From positions 1 through 44,313 of the forward strand of contig SLBA01000022.1 of NCBI GenBank assembly GCA_007126575.1: a stretch of 44,313 nucleotides of DNA, in the 5' to 3' direction. The notes beneath the pieces were generated by a model. That model made no database searches. It was given only the letters and a program-made list of their open reading frames with translations, and was not told where the DNA came from. This document shows, in pieces, positions 15,464 to 24,900 of the stretch. A program made the position numbers and the translations under genes. This DNA is from Gemmatimonadota bacterium. Lineage in GTDB: Bacteria; Gemmatimonadota; Gemmatimonadetes; Longimicrobiales; Gaopeijiaceae. How positions within the stretch are numbered: position 1 is the stretch's first letter; each line of letters starts with the position of its first letter.

Positions 15464-16612
15464 ATGGGGATGAAGACCGCATCATGGAAAGCCGTGGGGC
15501 ACGGACTGCTGGCGCTGGCGTTCGTGGGGGTGGCGGCGTGCGAGATCGAGGATGCCACGACCGAGACCGCGCCGTCGGCCGGTGTCGCGGCCACCGACTT
15601 CGAGGTCGATCCGTCCTTCCCTCAGACTCTGCCGAATGACTGGATCGTCGGGCAGGTGTCGGGGATCGCCGTAGACTCCCGCGACCATGTCTGGATCGCG
15701 CATCGGCCCGTGAGCCTCTCCGCGCTCAGAGCGGGGGCGGCTCAGGACCCGCCGATCGCCATGTGCTGCGTGCCCGCGCCGCCGATCATCGAGTTCGACA
15801 CCGAGGGCAACGTGGTGCAGGCCTGGGGTGGACCGAGCGAAAACGGCGAGCACGACTGGCCCGAAGAGGAGCACGGGATCTACGTCGATCACGAGGACAA
15901 CGTCTGGATCGGGGGCGGCGCCGCCAACGCCGGCTTCAGCGGCCACTACGTACTGAAGTTCACGCGCGACGGGGAGTTCCTCTTCCAGATCGGCCAGGGC
16001 GCCGGACCCGAGGCCACCGGGGGAAGCACCGACACGGAAACCCTCGGCGGTCCCGCCGCGATCCACGTCGACGCGCAGGAAAACGAGGTCTACATCGCCG
16101 ACGGATATCAGAATCGTCGGGTGATCGTCTTCGACGCCGAGACCGGCGAGTACCTGCGGCACTGGGGTGCCTTCGGCAACGAGCCCGAAGATGGAAACTC
16201 CAACGCCGACGAGCAGTTCCAGGGCCCGGTCCACGGGATCGCCGTGTCCGACGACGGGATGGTGTACGTGGCCGACCGCTCCGAGAACCGGATTCAGGTC
16301 TTCGAGCGCGACGGCACCTTCGTCGAGGAGTTCCGCATCCGGCCCGAGACCGGCTCCATGGGCACGACCTGGGACGTGGCACTCTCGCCCGACCCCGAAC
16401 AGCGCTACCTCTACGTGCCCGACGGCGTGAACAAGACCGTCTGGGTCGTCGAGCGTGAGAGCCTCGAGGTGGTGAACAACTTCGCGCGCGGTGGACGCTG
16501 GGCCGGCGAGCTGGGATGGGTGCACAACATCGCCGTCGATTCGCAGGGCAACATCTTCGTGAGCGAGGTCGAAACCGGGAAGCGCTTCCAGAAGTTCGTC
16601 CCGGTCAACTGA
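15464..16612 (+). CDS. NHL-repeat beta-propeller lipoprotein
   Basis: A 382-residue lipoprotein. AAGGAGA lies 4 nt before ATG 15464 (an ATG at 15470 is an alternative). The signal peptide ends in the lipobox VAAC. NHL-type blades repeat as GIAVDSRDHVWIAHRP, GIYVDHEDNVWIGGG, AIHVDAQENEVYIADG, GIAVSDDGMVYVADRSENRI and NIAVDSQGNIFVSE. The segment MCCVPAPPIIEFDTEGNVVQ resembles the start of peptidyl-alpha-hydroxyglycine lyase-like propellers. Whether it is an enzyme is unclear. It is followed by a strong hairpin. Confidence 0.82.
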   Translation: MGMKTASWKAVGHGLLALAFVGVAACEIEDATTETAPSAGVAATDFEVDPSFPQTLPNDWIVGQVSGIAVDSRDHVWIAHRPVSLSALRAGAAQDPPIAMCCVPAPPIIEFDTEGNVVQAWGGPSENGEHDWPEEEHGIYVDHEDNVWIGGGAANAGFSGHYVLKFTRDGEFLFQIGQGAGPEATGGSTDTETLGGPAAIHVDAQENEVYIADGYQNRRVIVFDAETGEYLRHWGAFGNEPEDGNSNADEQFQGPVHGIAVSDDGMVYVADRSENRIQVFERDGTFVEEFRIRPETGSMGTTWDVALSPDPEQRYLYVPDGVNKTVWVVERESLEVVNNFARGGRWAGELGWVHNIAVDSQGNIFVSEVETGKRFQKFVPVN

Positions 16613-16634
16613 TCCTCTTCGTTATCGCAGTCCC

Positions 16635-16677
16635 TCGATTTCCGGGGGCAGGGTCCCTCCACCTGCCCCCGGATCGA
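16635..16677 (+). promoter_or_regulatory. Hairpin covering the methyltransferase start
   Basis: CCGGGGGCAGG (16642-16652) pairs with CCTGCCCCCGG (16662-16672), 11 bp with a 9-nt loop. After a TT bulge, TCGAT (16635-16639) pairs with ATCGA (16673-16677). The last pair includes the A of the ATG at 16677. No U-tract follows. It could end the NHL transcript or occlude the downstream start codon. Confidence 0.55.
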
Positions 16678-17297
16678 TGACCCGCCCACTCGTTCGCGCC
16701 GTCGAGATGCGGGGGGAGTCCTTTTTTCGCCTGGACTTCGACCACCCCGCGGTCGAGGCCCGGGTCCTCGACGAAATGGCCGCGGGGGTCGACGTGTACT
16801 ACGACCGCCACTGGCCCTTCACCCAGGAGTTCTGCGAATTCCTCCTTGACCACCCGGAGCTCGTCCGGGGCCACAACCTGCTGGTGGCGGGCGCGGGTGT
16901 GGGTATGGAGGCCGTCGTCGGGGGCCGCCTGGCGAATCGCCTCTGGATCAACGACTGGGCCCCCGTCGCCCTCGAACTTCAGGTGCTTCAGCTCGAAGCG
17001 AACGGACTCGGCGCGGTCGCCTCGATCTGCGGGTCCTTCGGCGAACTCGAACTCCCCCCCGAGGTCGACCTGGTCCTGGGGTGCTTCGTCGTGTACGACG
17101 GCGAAACCGCTGGGGCCGTGGAGGCCATGCTCGAGCGAAATCTCGCCGCGGGCGTCCCCACCCTCCTGGCCGACCTGGACCTGGGGGGCCATTTCTCGCG
17201 GCTTCTGGACCGACTCTCCGAGCACACCCACCGGATCGCATTTCCCGGTTCGGCGTCCGACGACACCTCGCGCATCCAGGTCGTACGCGTCGGGTGA
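16677..17297 (+). CDS. Class I SAM-dependent methyltransferase
   Basis: A 206-residue cytoplasmic protein. NLLVAGAGVGMEAVVGGRLA (around residue 67) is motif I with a Gly-rich loop. NDWAPVALELQVLQLEANG is the acidic strand 2 region and VDLVLGCFVVYDG is motif post-I/II. The arrangement resembles Methyltransf_16 and ETF-beta lysine methyltransferases, so a protein substrate is possible. The start codon is within a large hairpin that also follows the NHL gene. No Shine-Dalgarno other than the GGA in that stem is present. Confidence 0.75.
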   Translation: MTRPLVRAVEMRGESFFRLDFDHPAVEARVLDEMAAGVDVYYDRHWPFTQEFCEFLLDHPELVRGHNLLVAGAGVGMEAVVGGRLANRLWINDWAPVALELQVLQLEANGLGAVASICGSFGELELPPEVDLVLGCFVVYDGETAGAVEAMLERNLAAGVPTLLADLDLGGHFSRLLDRLSEHTHRIAFPGSASDDTSRIQVVRVG

Positions 17298-17353
17298 TCC
17301 GGACGCCCCCGAGCGGCTCTTTGCACCCCACTTCGGAGTAGGAACCAGTACTC

Positions 17354-19177
17354 GTGGGACCCCGACTCCGGGTCCTTTCGTTTCCTCGCGTCCTCGGCCC
17401 GATGGTTCCGGATCGCTCGACAATCCCCTGCGGCCCCCGGCCACGATCGCTCGCACCCCTCCTGCTGCTAGCACTTATCGGTTTGGCCGGGTGCTTCGAC
17501 CGGGGGGCCGACCTCGATCTGCTGGGTCCCTGCACCCCCGAGTCCGAGCTTCACCTCGAGGTGGGGAGTGCCATCCAGCTTTCGGCCAACGCGATCACCC
17601 GCCTCTGCATTGGCGGCGGAAGCCCGAGCGATTACCTCCTGGTCGTCTCTTCCCGCCCGGGAGGCTCGAGCGAGGCCCGTTCGCTCACGGTCCGGGGTGA
17701 GGGCATCGAGCCGATCACCGACCCTGGGATCGGGGGACCGCCCGCCCCCGCGGTCGGAGAGCGGCCCCGGCCAAGGCTGTCGGACGCGGGCTCGCAGGCT
17801 CCCGACCCCCATCACCGCATCCGCGAAATCGAACGGACCGAACTCACCGCCCTGATCGGATCCGCCCCCACCGCGCCGCTGCACCCGGGCCTGCCGGTGG
17901 AGCGCGCCGCGCCCGCCACCCGCGACACCCAGCCGAGCGAAGGCGACACGATTCGCCTCAATACCCGTGCCAGCCCCTCGTGCGAGCCCGCGGGCTCGAG
18001 TCCGGCCGTGGTGCGCGTGGTCTCGGAGTCAGCCCTCCTTCTCGAGGACCCGACGAATCCACCCGGAGGGTACACGGCCGAGGACTTCCAGAGCTTCGCC
18101 ACGGCCTACGACACCCTCGTCGCGCCCCTGGCGCGCGAGACCTTCGGAGAGCACACCGACCTCGACGAAAACGGCCGGGTGATCCTCCTGTTCACCGGCG
18201 AGGTCAACCGCCTTTCGGCGCAGTCCCCGGGCACCACCCTGCTTGGAACCTTTCTCTCCCGCGACCTCTTCCCCCCCACGGAGCCACTGGGAAGACTCCA
18301 GCCCTGCGCGGGGTCCAATTTCGGAGAGGTCCTCTACTTCGCGGTCCCCGACCCCCAGCGGGTGATCGGCTTCGGTACGCCCTCGCGGGAGAGCCTGGTG
18401 CGCGGGATGCCCCGGCTCATGGTGCATGAACTCCAGCACCTCATCAACACCGCGCGCAGGATCCACATCACCGGATCCGACGAACCCTTCGAAGAGACCT
18501 GGCTCAACGAAGCCCTCTCGCACACCGCCGAGGACCTTCTGTTCTTCAGACGTACGGGGCTCGGCCCCCGCATGAACATCGGAATGGGGGAACTGCTCGC
18601 AGCCGGACCCCCGGGGCCACAGGCGCTCGAGCGGATCCAGTCGCAGAACCTGCAGCGGTTCCAGCGCTACCTGCGGGCCCCCGAAGCCCACTCCCCCTTC
18701 GCTCCGGTCGACGGGGTCGAGACGAGGGGAGCGGCGCAGCAGCTTCTCCGCTACCTCCTGGACCGGGCGGATTCCGAGGACACTCCCATCCTGCGTGCCC
18801 TGATCGATGGGGGCTCGGCGGGGGTTCCCAACCTGTCCGCCCGTTTCGGTGGACAGGAGACCCTGCGTCGCTGGCTGACCGACTGGCACGTCGCCCTGTA
18901 CGCGGACGAGCGCATCGCGACCGAAGACCCCGCCTTCCAACTCCGAAGCTGGAACCACCCCTCTCTCTTCGAGGCGCTGAATCTTCCGGGCAACCCCTTC
19001 CCCCTCCGACCCCACCCCCTCGACGAGGCACAACCCGTCACCTTCGAGCTGGCCCTGGGAAGCGCGGCCTACTTCGAGTTCACGGTCCCGAGCCCGACCA
19101 CCGCCACCCTCCGGATCGAACCGCAGTCCGGCGCCCCGGACGCGACCCTGGCCGCCACGCTCCTGCGGCTGCGATGA
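17354..19177 (+). CDS. Exported M30-like zinc metallopeptidase lipoprotein
   Basis: A 607-residue protein from GTG 17354, or 591 from ATG 17402. Both starts place a hydrophobic run LLLLALIGLAGC with a lipobox Cys (47 or 31). GGAGTAGGA upstream slightly favours the GTG. The zinc site is MVHELQHLINTA (HExxH at residues 358-362), followed by EETWLNEALSHTAEDL supplying the third ligand, as in hyicolysin-type M30 peptidases. A disordered Pro/Arg-rich stretch (about 115-165) precedes the catalytic domain. A strand-rich C-terminal domain (about 540-600) resembles a prepeptidase C-terminal module. Likely a surface or secreted protease. Confidence 0.8.
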   Translation: MGPRLRVLSFPRVLGPMVPDRSTIPCGPRPRSLAPLLLLALIGLAGCFDRGADLDLLGPCTPESELHLEVGSAIQLSANAITRLCIGGGSPSDYLLVVSSRPGGSSEARSLTVRGEGIEPITDPGIGGPPAPAVGERPRPRLSDAGSQAPDPHHRIREIERTELTALIGSAPTAPLHPGLPVERAAPATRDTQPSEGDTIRLNTRASPSCEPAGSSPAVVRVVSESALLLEDPTNPPGGYTAEDFQSFATAYDTLVAPLARETFGEHTDLDENGRVILLFTGEVNRLSAQSPGTTLLGTFLSRDLFPPTEPLGRLQPCAGSNFGEVLYFAVPDPQRVIGFGTPSRESLVRGMPRLMVHELQHLINTARRIHITGSDEPFEETWLNEALSHTAEDLLFFRRTGLGPRMNIGMGELLAAGPPGPQALERIQSQNLQRFQRYLRAPEAHSPFAPVDGVETRGAAQQLLRYLLDRADSEDTPILRALIDGGSAGVPNLSARFGGQETLRRWLTDWHVALYADERIATEDPAFQLRSWNHPSLFEALNLPGNPFPLRPHPLDEAQPVTFELALGSAAYFEFTVPSPTTATLRIEPQSGAPDATLAATLLRLR

Positions 19178-19244
19178 TCGGCGGAAGAGCAGCGGCAGAC
19201 CCACCCCATGCGCACCGGGGGCTCCCCCCGCTATCTTCGGAATC

Positions 19245-19898
19245 ATGAGCTTCAGACGACTCTTCGACCCTCTCCTCACCCTCCGCCCAGGTCGCATCTT
19301 CGGGGTGCTCGGGGCCCTCGCCCTGACCGGGTGGCTCCTTGCGCCGCCGGCCGATCTCGCGGCGCAGAACCCGCCCTCGCTGGGAACCGACGGGGTGGTC
19401 GCCGGAGAGGTGCGCCTGGCCCCCTCGATCGGGGCGGTCCGGGGCAGCGGCATGCCCTTCCTTCGCGCGACTGCGGCGATCCACGTCTCCCCCTGGCTCT
19501 CGTTCGGGGGAGAGGCCGCGATCCCGATGGGTGAGGTGCGTACCACCGCGGAAACGAGCCCGGACCGCTCCGAGCTCACCCTCCGATACGGGGGGGTGCG
19601 GGTGGCGATGAGACGGCCCAGCCTGGGCGAATCCGATCCATGGGCCCTCTCCTTCCTGCTCGGCACGGGCACGGCGCGCGTGACCTCGTCGCTCCTTAAT
19701 ACCGAACTCGGGTCGGACAACTTCCTGATCCTCGAGCCCTCGGTCGAGCGGCGAGTCAGCACGTTCGGGCCCGCAGAGCTGATCGGGGCCGCGGCCTACC
19801 GGATCCCGATCGGCGCTCAGCCCCTCCCGGGCGTTCGCCCCAATCAGCTGCGGGGCGCCTCGGTATCCCTCTCGCTCTCGCTGAGGAAGAACCCCTGA
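19245..19898 (+). CDS. Exported strand-rich protein, unknown function
   Basis: A 217-residue protein with a signal peptide (FGVLGALALTGWLLAPP, cleavage near DLAAQ). The mature part has alternating strands ending in SVSLSLSLRK, suggestive of a small outer-membrane barrel. No Shine-Dalgarno is seen; CTATCTT lies 7 nt before the ATG, suggesting a leaderless transcript. Its stop TGA overlaps the proposed CTG start of the next gene, so the two are probably coupled. Function unknown. Confidence 0.7.
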   Translation: MSFRRLFDPLLTLRPGRIFGVLGALALTGWLLAPPADLAAQNPPSLGTDGVVAGEVRLAPSIGAVRGSGMPFLRATAAIHVSPWLSFGGEAAIPMGEVRTTAETSPDRSELTLRYGGVRVAMRRPSLGESDPWALSFLLGTGTARVTSSLLNTELGSDNFLILEPSVERRVSTFGPAELIGAAAYRIPIGAQPLPGVRPNQLRGASVSLSLSLRKNP

Positions 19899-21457
19899 CC
19901 TCAATTCCTCTTTCCCACCCCCTCGACCTGGCCGTCGTCGACACCGGATCCAACGCGATCCGCTTCTTCGCCGCCCGGTGCACGGGACCGGGCCGCTTCG
20001 TCGAGCTCGAATACGAGCGCGTCCCGGTCCGCCTGGGCCATCAGGTCTTTCTGAGAGGACGACTGGCCCCCGAAGCCCTCGACGCAGCGGTCCATGCCTT
20101 CGTCCGATTCCGCGAGCGGATCGACGCACTCGGGATCGAGCACCTGAGGGCGGTCGCCACGAGCGCCGTGCGCGAAGCCCGCAACGGCGAGTTGCTCCGG
20201 GACCGCATCCTGCGGGAAAGCGGGATCGAACTCGAGGTCATCACCGGCTCCGAAGAGGCCCGCCTGGTGCACACCGCGGTGTCCTCGCGCATCGAGCTCA
20301 CGGGCGGGAAATGGATCCTGGTCGACCTCGGGGGCGGCAGCGTCGAGGTCTCCCTAGTCGACGACATGGGCATCCTGTGGAGCGAGTCGCACACGATGGG
20401 CTCGGTGCGGCTCCTCGAAGAGGTCTCGGGCGCCGAGGACGACCCCGGGCGCCTGCAACGCCTCCTCGAGGAGTACGTCTCGATCCTTCGGATGCCCGCT
20501 CCCGCGCAGTACTGGAGCCCGAGCGGGATGATCGCCACGGGCGGAAACATCGAGGCGCTGGCGGAACTCGCCGCGGCCCTCCCCGACGACTCGGGGGTGA
20601 GCCGGCTCCCGGTGCGAGACCTGACGGCGGCGATCCAGCTCCTCGCCCGCCTTTCGTACCAGCAGCGCATGTCCCAGCTCGGGCTGCGCGAGGACCGGGC
20701 CGACGTCATTCTGCCCGCGGCCCTCGTCTATCAGCGCCTGGCCAAGGTCGCCGGCGTCGACGAGATCCTCGTTCCCCACGTCGGCGTAAAGGAAGGGGTG
20801 ATCCTGGATCTGGCCGAGACGCTGACCTCGGATCCGGCGAGCTCCCCTCGACGCGAGGACCAGCTCGCCCAGGCCGCCATCTCGCTCGGGCGCCGGTTCA
20901 TGTTCGACGAGGCCCATGGCGTTCACGTGAGCCACCTGGCGCTGCAGCTTTTCGATCAGCTGACGTCCCTTCACGGTCTGGGCGCCCGCGATCGCCAGCT
21001 GTTGAGGGTCGCTGCGATCCTTCACGACGTGGGGACCTTCATCGCCTTCAAGAAGCACCACAAGCACTCGCTCTACCTGATCTCCCGCTCCGAGCTCCCT
21101 GGGCTCACCCCCGACGAGAACCAGCTGGTGGCCAACGTCGCCCGGTACCACCGCAAGAGCCACCCCCAGACCCATCACTCCGAGTACACACGGCTCGCCC
21201 CGCGCGACCGGGTCCGAGTCGACCAGCTCGCTTCGATCCTGCGTCTGGCCGACGCCCTCGACCGCCAGCACCTGCAGCGGGTCGAGAGGGTGCGGGTGCG
21301 ACCGAACGGCCTCTCGCTCGAACTCACCCTCGAAGGAGAGGGCGACCTGCTCCTCGAACGGTGGGCCGCCTCGAAGAAGAAGGGTCTCTTCGAAGAGACC
21401 TTCGGGTTCGAGGTCCGAGTCGCGAATGACGCTCATTCGATCGAGTCGGAGGATTGA
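19895..21457 (+). CDS. ppx: Exopolyphosphatase / pppGpp phosphohydrolase, CTG start
   Basis: A 520-residue Ppx/GppA enzyme that hydrolyses polyphosphate or pppGpp. Phosphate-binding loop 1 is DLAVVDTGSNAIRFF (residues 11-25). LVDLGGGSVEVSLV (about 143) and IATGGNIEAL follow. A C-terminal HD-like domain has ILHDVGTFIAF (about 375). The frame has no ATG, GTG or TTG before the first conserved strand. The only sensible start is CTG 19895, which overlaps the previous stop as CTGA, with GAGGAAG about 6 nt upstream. Starting at GTG 20168 would delete loop 1. Full length is normal for Ppx. The choice between Ppx and GppA is not settled. Confidence 0.85.
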   Translation: MTSIPLSHPLDLAVVDTGSNAIRFFAARCTGPGRFVELEYERVPVRLGHQVFLRGRLAPEALDAAVHAFVRFRERIDALGIEHLRAVATSAVREARNGELLRDRILRESGIELEVITGSEEARLVHTAVSSRIELTGGKWILVDLGGGSVEVSLVDDMGILWSESHTMGSVRLLEEVSGAEDDPGRLQRLLEEYVSILRMPAPAQYWSPSGMIATGGNIEALAELAAALPDDSGVSRLPVRDLTAAIQLLARLSYQQRMSQLGLREDRADVILPAALVYQRLAKVAGVDEILVPHVGVKEGVILDLAETLTSDPASSPRREDQLAQAAISLGRRFMFDEAHGVHVSHLALQLFDQLTSLHGLGARDRQLLRVAAILHDVGTFIAFKKHHKHSLYLISRSELPGLTPDENQLVANVARYHRKSHPQTHHSEYTRLAPRDRVRVDQLASILRLADALDRQHLQRVERVRVRPNGLSLELTLEGEGDLLLERWAASKKKGLFEETFGFEVRVANDAHSIESED

Positions 21458-21510
21458 CACGACTATAACCCTTGACTTTCTTTGACTATCGATTCAATCA
21501 GATGAAAGGC
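21454..21510 (+). promoter_or_regulatory. AT-rich promoter region of the small basic protein gene
   Basis: Three TTGAC motifs (21454, 21472, 21482) and TATAAC occur in the most AT-rich stretch nearby, between ppx and the gene at 21552. A single -35/-10 pair with 17-bp spacing cannot be picked with confidence. Confidence 0.3.
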
Positions 21511-21551
21511 ATGCCTTCATCAGTGCACACCCCTCTCCAGAGGATGGGCCG

Positions 21552-21926
21552 ATGGCAAAGAACGAAGAGAAGGTTATGGAGTTCGTGAAGTCCGAACTGA
21601 AGAAGAACCCGAACGCCTCGACGACCGAGCTGTTCGAGAAGGCCAAGAAGGTGGATTCCGGGGTAACCCAGCTTTCGCTGCGGCAGTTCAACGCCCGGTT
21701 CCCCCTGCAGATCAAGCGGAAAGAGAGCCTCGCCAAGGGAGGGGGTCGTCGTCGCTCGAGCCGCCGCACCCGACGCTCCTCGCGCGAACGGCGCGAAAAC
21801 ATGCGGGGGCTTCTGATGCGATTCGCATCGGACCTGTCCGCCGCCGAAGAGCGGAAGGACCTGGTACAGATGCTCGCGAAGATCGACGACTACGTCGATG
21901 ACGCCATGAAGATCGCCGGACGCTGA
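21552..21926 (+). CDS. Small basic protein, probable nucleic-acid binder
   Basis: A 124-residue protein. The N-terminal 55 residues form a helical domain (EFVKSELKKNPNASTTELFE and LSLRQFNARFPLQIKRK) seen at the start of uncharacterised small proteins in several phyla. A strongly basic linker (GGGRRRSSRRTRRSSRERR) and a C-terminal helical segment follow. The linker suggests DNA or RNA binding, as in nucleoid-associated proteins. GAGGATGG precedes the ATG. It converges with the glutamate dehydrogenase gene. Function is inferred only from composition. Confidence 0.7.
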   Translation: MAKNEEKVMEFVKSELKKNPNASTTELFEKAKKVDSGVTQLSLRQFNARFPLQIKRKESLAKGGGRRRSSRRTRRSSRERRENMRGLLMRFASDLSAAEERKDLVQMLAKIDDYVDDAMKIAGR

Positions 21927-21942
21927 TCCGGAAGGAACGGTC

Positions 21943-21985
21943 CGCGGAGCGGCTGTCGGACGACTACTCCGGCAGCCGCTCCGCG
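21943..21985. terminator. Bidirectional hairpin between convergent genes
   Basis: CGCGGAGCGGCTG (21943-21955) and CAGCCGCTCCGCG (21973-21985) are perfect 13-bp arms around a 17-nt loop. The right arm encodes the last residues of glutamate dehydrogenase, whose stop is in the loop. There is no U-tract on either strand. Confidence 0.5.
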
Positions 21986-24900
21986 AGTACCATCAGCTCC
22001 CGGACCACCACCGTGAGCGCGGCCAGGCCCAGGTCCTCTTCACCCTCGACCTCTCGAACGAGCTCCTCGAATCGATGGATGCGGTCGCCATGCATCTCGT
22101 GCAGCCGCTTCATCGCGTCATCGACCGATCCCTCCCCCTCCTCCTCCTGAAGCCCCGTCACCGCGGCGGTGAGCCGCTGGTGCGCCCAGGTCAGATCGTC
22201 TGACAGCGCCTGTGCGGCCCGCTTTTCCCAACGATTGTCTCCCGCCTTCGTGAAGATCGTGGTGCGCAGCCAGGGGATCCAGAACAGCTCTGACACCCGA
22301 TAGAAGGTGCGGGCGGCGTCGATCGGGTCGAGACCCGTTCGCCGGTGGACGCGCAGGACCTCGAGAAGCTGGTCCAGGAAGCGCAGGGTGATCAGATCCC
22401 GCGCGAAATCCTCTGCGGCGCCGTCTCCCTTCAGCTCTTCGACGAGCCGGTTGAAGACCCGGCGATCCTCTCCGGTCACGATGTCGGGGAAGGCCGTGCG
22501 GAGCCGGTCGAGCCCCACCATGCTCTCCTCGAGCAGCTTCTCGGTATCGCGTCCCTCGATATCGCTGGTCAGGAGCCAGCGCGTGGTTCGCTCCATCACG
22601 CGCGACAGCCCCAGGAGCCAGCGGTACGCCACCGGCTGGGGCATGGTGCCCCGCGACATGCTCAGCCAGTCCATCAGCGCGGGCTGGCCGGTGAGCTGCG
22701 CGGCCACGAGCCAGGCCCTCGCCACGACCGCGGACTCCCGTCCGGTCCCGCGGGTCACACGGTGGATGAACCCCGCGCCCATCAGATCGACCAGGTCGTT
22801 GGCGAGCTGGCTCGCCACGATCTCTCGGCGGAGCCGATGCGCCCCGACTCGCTCCCGTCCCGCCGTCTCCACCGCGCGGCCGGGGAAGTAGTCCGTCAGA
22901 TATCCTTCGACAACCGGGTCGTCCGGCAGGGTGCTGCGGAGCAGATGCGTGGTCAGATCCAGCTTGGCGTAGGCAAGGAGAACGGCGAGCTCGGGGCGGG
23001 TGAACCCCTTCCCCTCTTCCTGTCGCTCTTCGAGGGTCTCCCAGGTCGGCAGGGCCTCGGACGTCCGGTTCAGAACCCCGGCCTTCTCGAAGCTCGACAT
23101 CAGGTCACGCAGGTCGTCGATCGCGCGGCCGGCCCGCGCCTGGTCGAGCGACACCGCCATTCCCTGCGACTCGTTGTCTCGAAGGACCAGGTCGGCGACC
23201 GCATCCTGCAGCTCGCGAAGGAGGACGTTGCGCTCTTCGAGCGTCATCTCTCCCTCTTCGATCACGGCCCGAAGAAGGATCTTGAGATTCACCTCGCGGT
23301 CCGACAGATCCACCCCCCCGGAGTTGTCGATCGCGTCGGTGTTAAGGCGGCCTCCGCCAAGAGCGTATTCAATCCGGGCCAGCTGCGTCATTCCCAGGTT
23401 TCCACCTTCACCCATCACCTTGGCGCGCAACTGGTTCGCATCGACCCGCACGGCGTCGTTCGAGGTGTCGCCCGCGTCGGTGTGAAGCTCACCCGACGAC
23501 TTCACGTATGTCCCGATCCCCCCGTTCCAGAGGAGCTCGACCGGTGCCCGAAGCAGATGCCGGACCAGGGCCTCGCCGTCGAAGGGGCCCTCGGCCGCGA
23601 TCCCGAGCGCTTCGCGGGCCTGCGAGGTGAGCTCTACCGCCTTGGAGCCGCGGGGGATGATCATCGCACCCTCGGACAGGGTCGAGCGGTCGTAGTCCTG
23701 CCAGGTGGATCGGCCCAGGTCGAACAGGCGCTGTCTCTCGACGAAGGAGCGGGCGGGGTCGGGGTCCGGGTCGATGAAGATGTCACGATGGTCGAAGGCC
23801 CCGATCAGTCGGATCTGCTCCGAGAGGAGCATCCCGTTTCCGAAGACGTCGCCACTCATGTCGCCGATCCCGACCACGGTGAACGGCTCACGCTGAATGT
23901 CCTTGCCCATCTCGATGAAGTGGCGCTTCACGCACTCCCACGCCCCCCGGGCCGTGATCCCGACCTCCTTGTGATCGTAGCCGTTCGACCCACCCGAGGC
24001 GAAGGCGTCACCGAGCCAGAACCCGTACTCCTCGGCCACGGCGTTGGCCACGTCCGAGAACTTTGCGGTCCCCTTGTCGGCCGCCACGACCAGGTAGGGG
24101 TCCGCCCCGTCGTAGCAGACCACCCGCTCGGGCGAGACCGTCCGGTCCGCCACCAGGTTGTCGGTGATGTCGAGCAGCCCCCGGATCAGCGTCTGGTACT
24201 GCTCCTTCGACTCCTCTCCCATCTCGTCGGGAGGTAGCTGGCGCAGGGTGACGAAGCCACCCTTCGACCCACCGGGCACGATCACCGCGTTCTTGACCAT
24301 CTGGGTCTTCACCAGCCCCAGGATCTCGACCCGGAAGTCGTCGGGGCGATCGGAGTAGCGAATCCCGCCGCGGGCGACCTTCGCCCCTCGCAGATGGACG
24401 CCCTCCATTCGCGACGAGCGCACCCAGACCTCGTAGCGGATGCGGGCACGGGCGGGCCCTTCGAGCGCCATCCCGTCGAACTTGAACGAGGTGTACGGCA
24501 CCCCTCCCGAGCGACGGCCGGGCACCCTGCCCCCGGTCTGGTAGTAGTTCGTGCGGAGCGTTGCCCGGATCAGCTCGGCGAGCTGCCGCAGAGCCCGGTC
24601 TTCGGAGAGGACGGTGACCCCCGTCAGCGCCGACTGGAACGATTCGAGGATCTCCTGCTCTCGGGCCTTGCGTTCCTCCTTCCCGCTCGGGCCATCGGGG
24701 TCGAACCGGACCTCGAAGAGGCGGAAGAGGAGCCGGGCGATCGCCGGGTGCTTCTGGAGCGCCACGGGCAGCGAAAGACGGCTCGGCACGGCTCCCACCT
24801 GGAACCCGTACGACGCGTACGACCGCAGGACCTCGACCTCGCGCCACGCCAGCCCGGCCGATACCACCAGCGCGTTCAGCCCGTCGTTCGTGGCATCTCC

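Noticed and set aside
19978-21429. Plus-strand frame of about 480 codons overlapping ppx
   Set aside because: Arg/Pro-rich alternative frame of a conserved enzyme.
22345-24237. Second long plus-strand frame opposite glutamate dehydrogenase
   Set aside because: Same reason; the coding strand is unambiguously the minus strand there.
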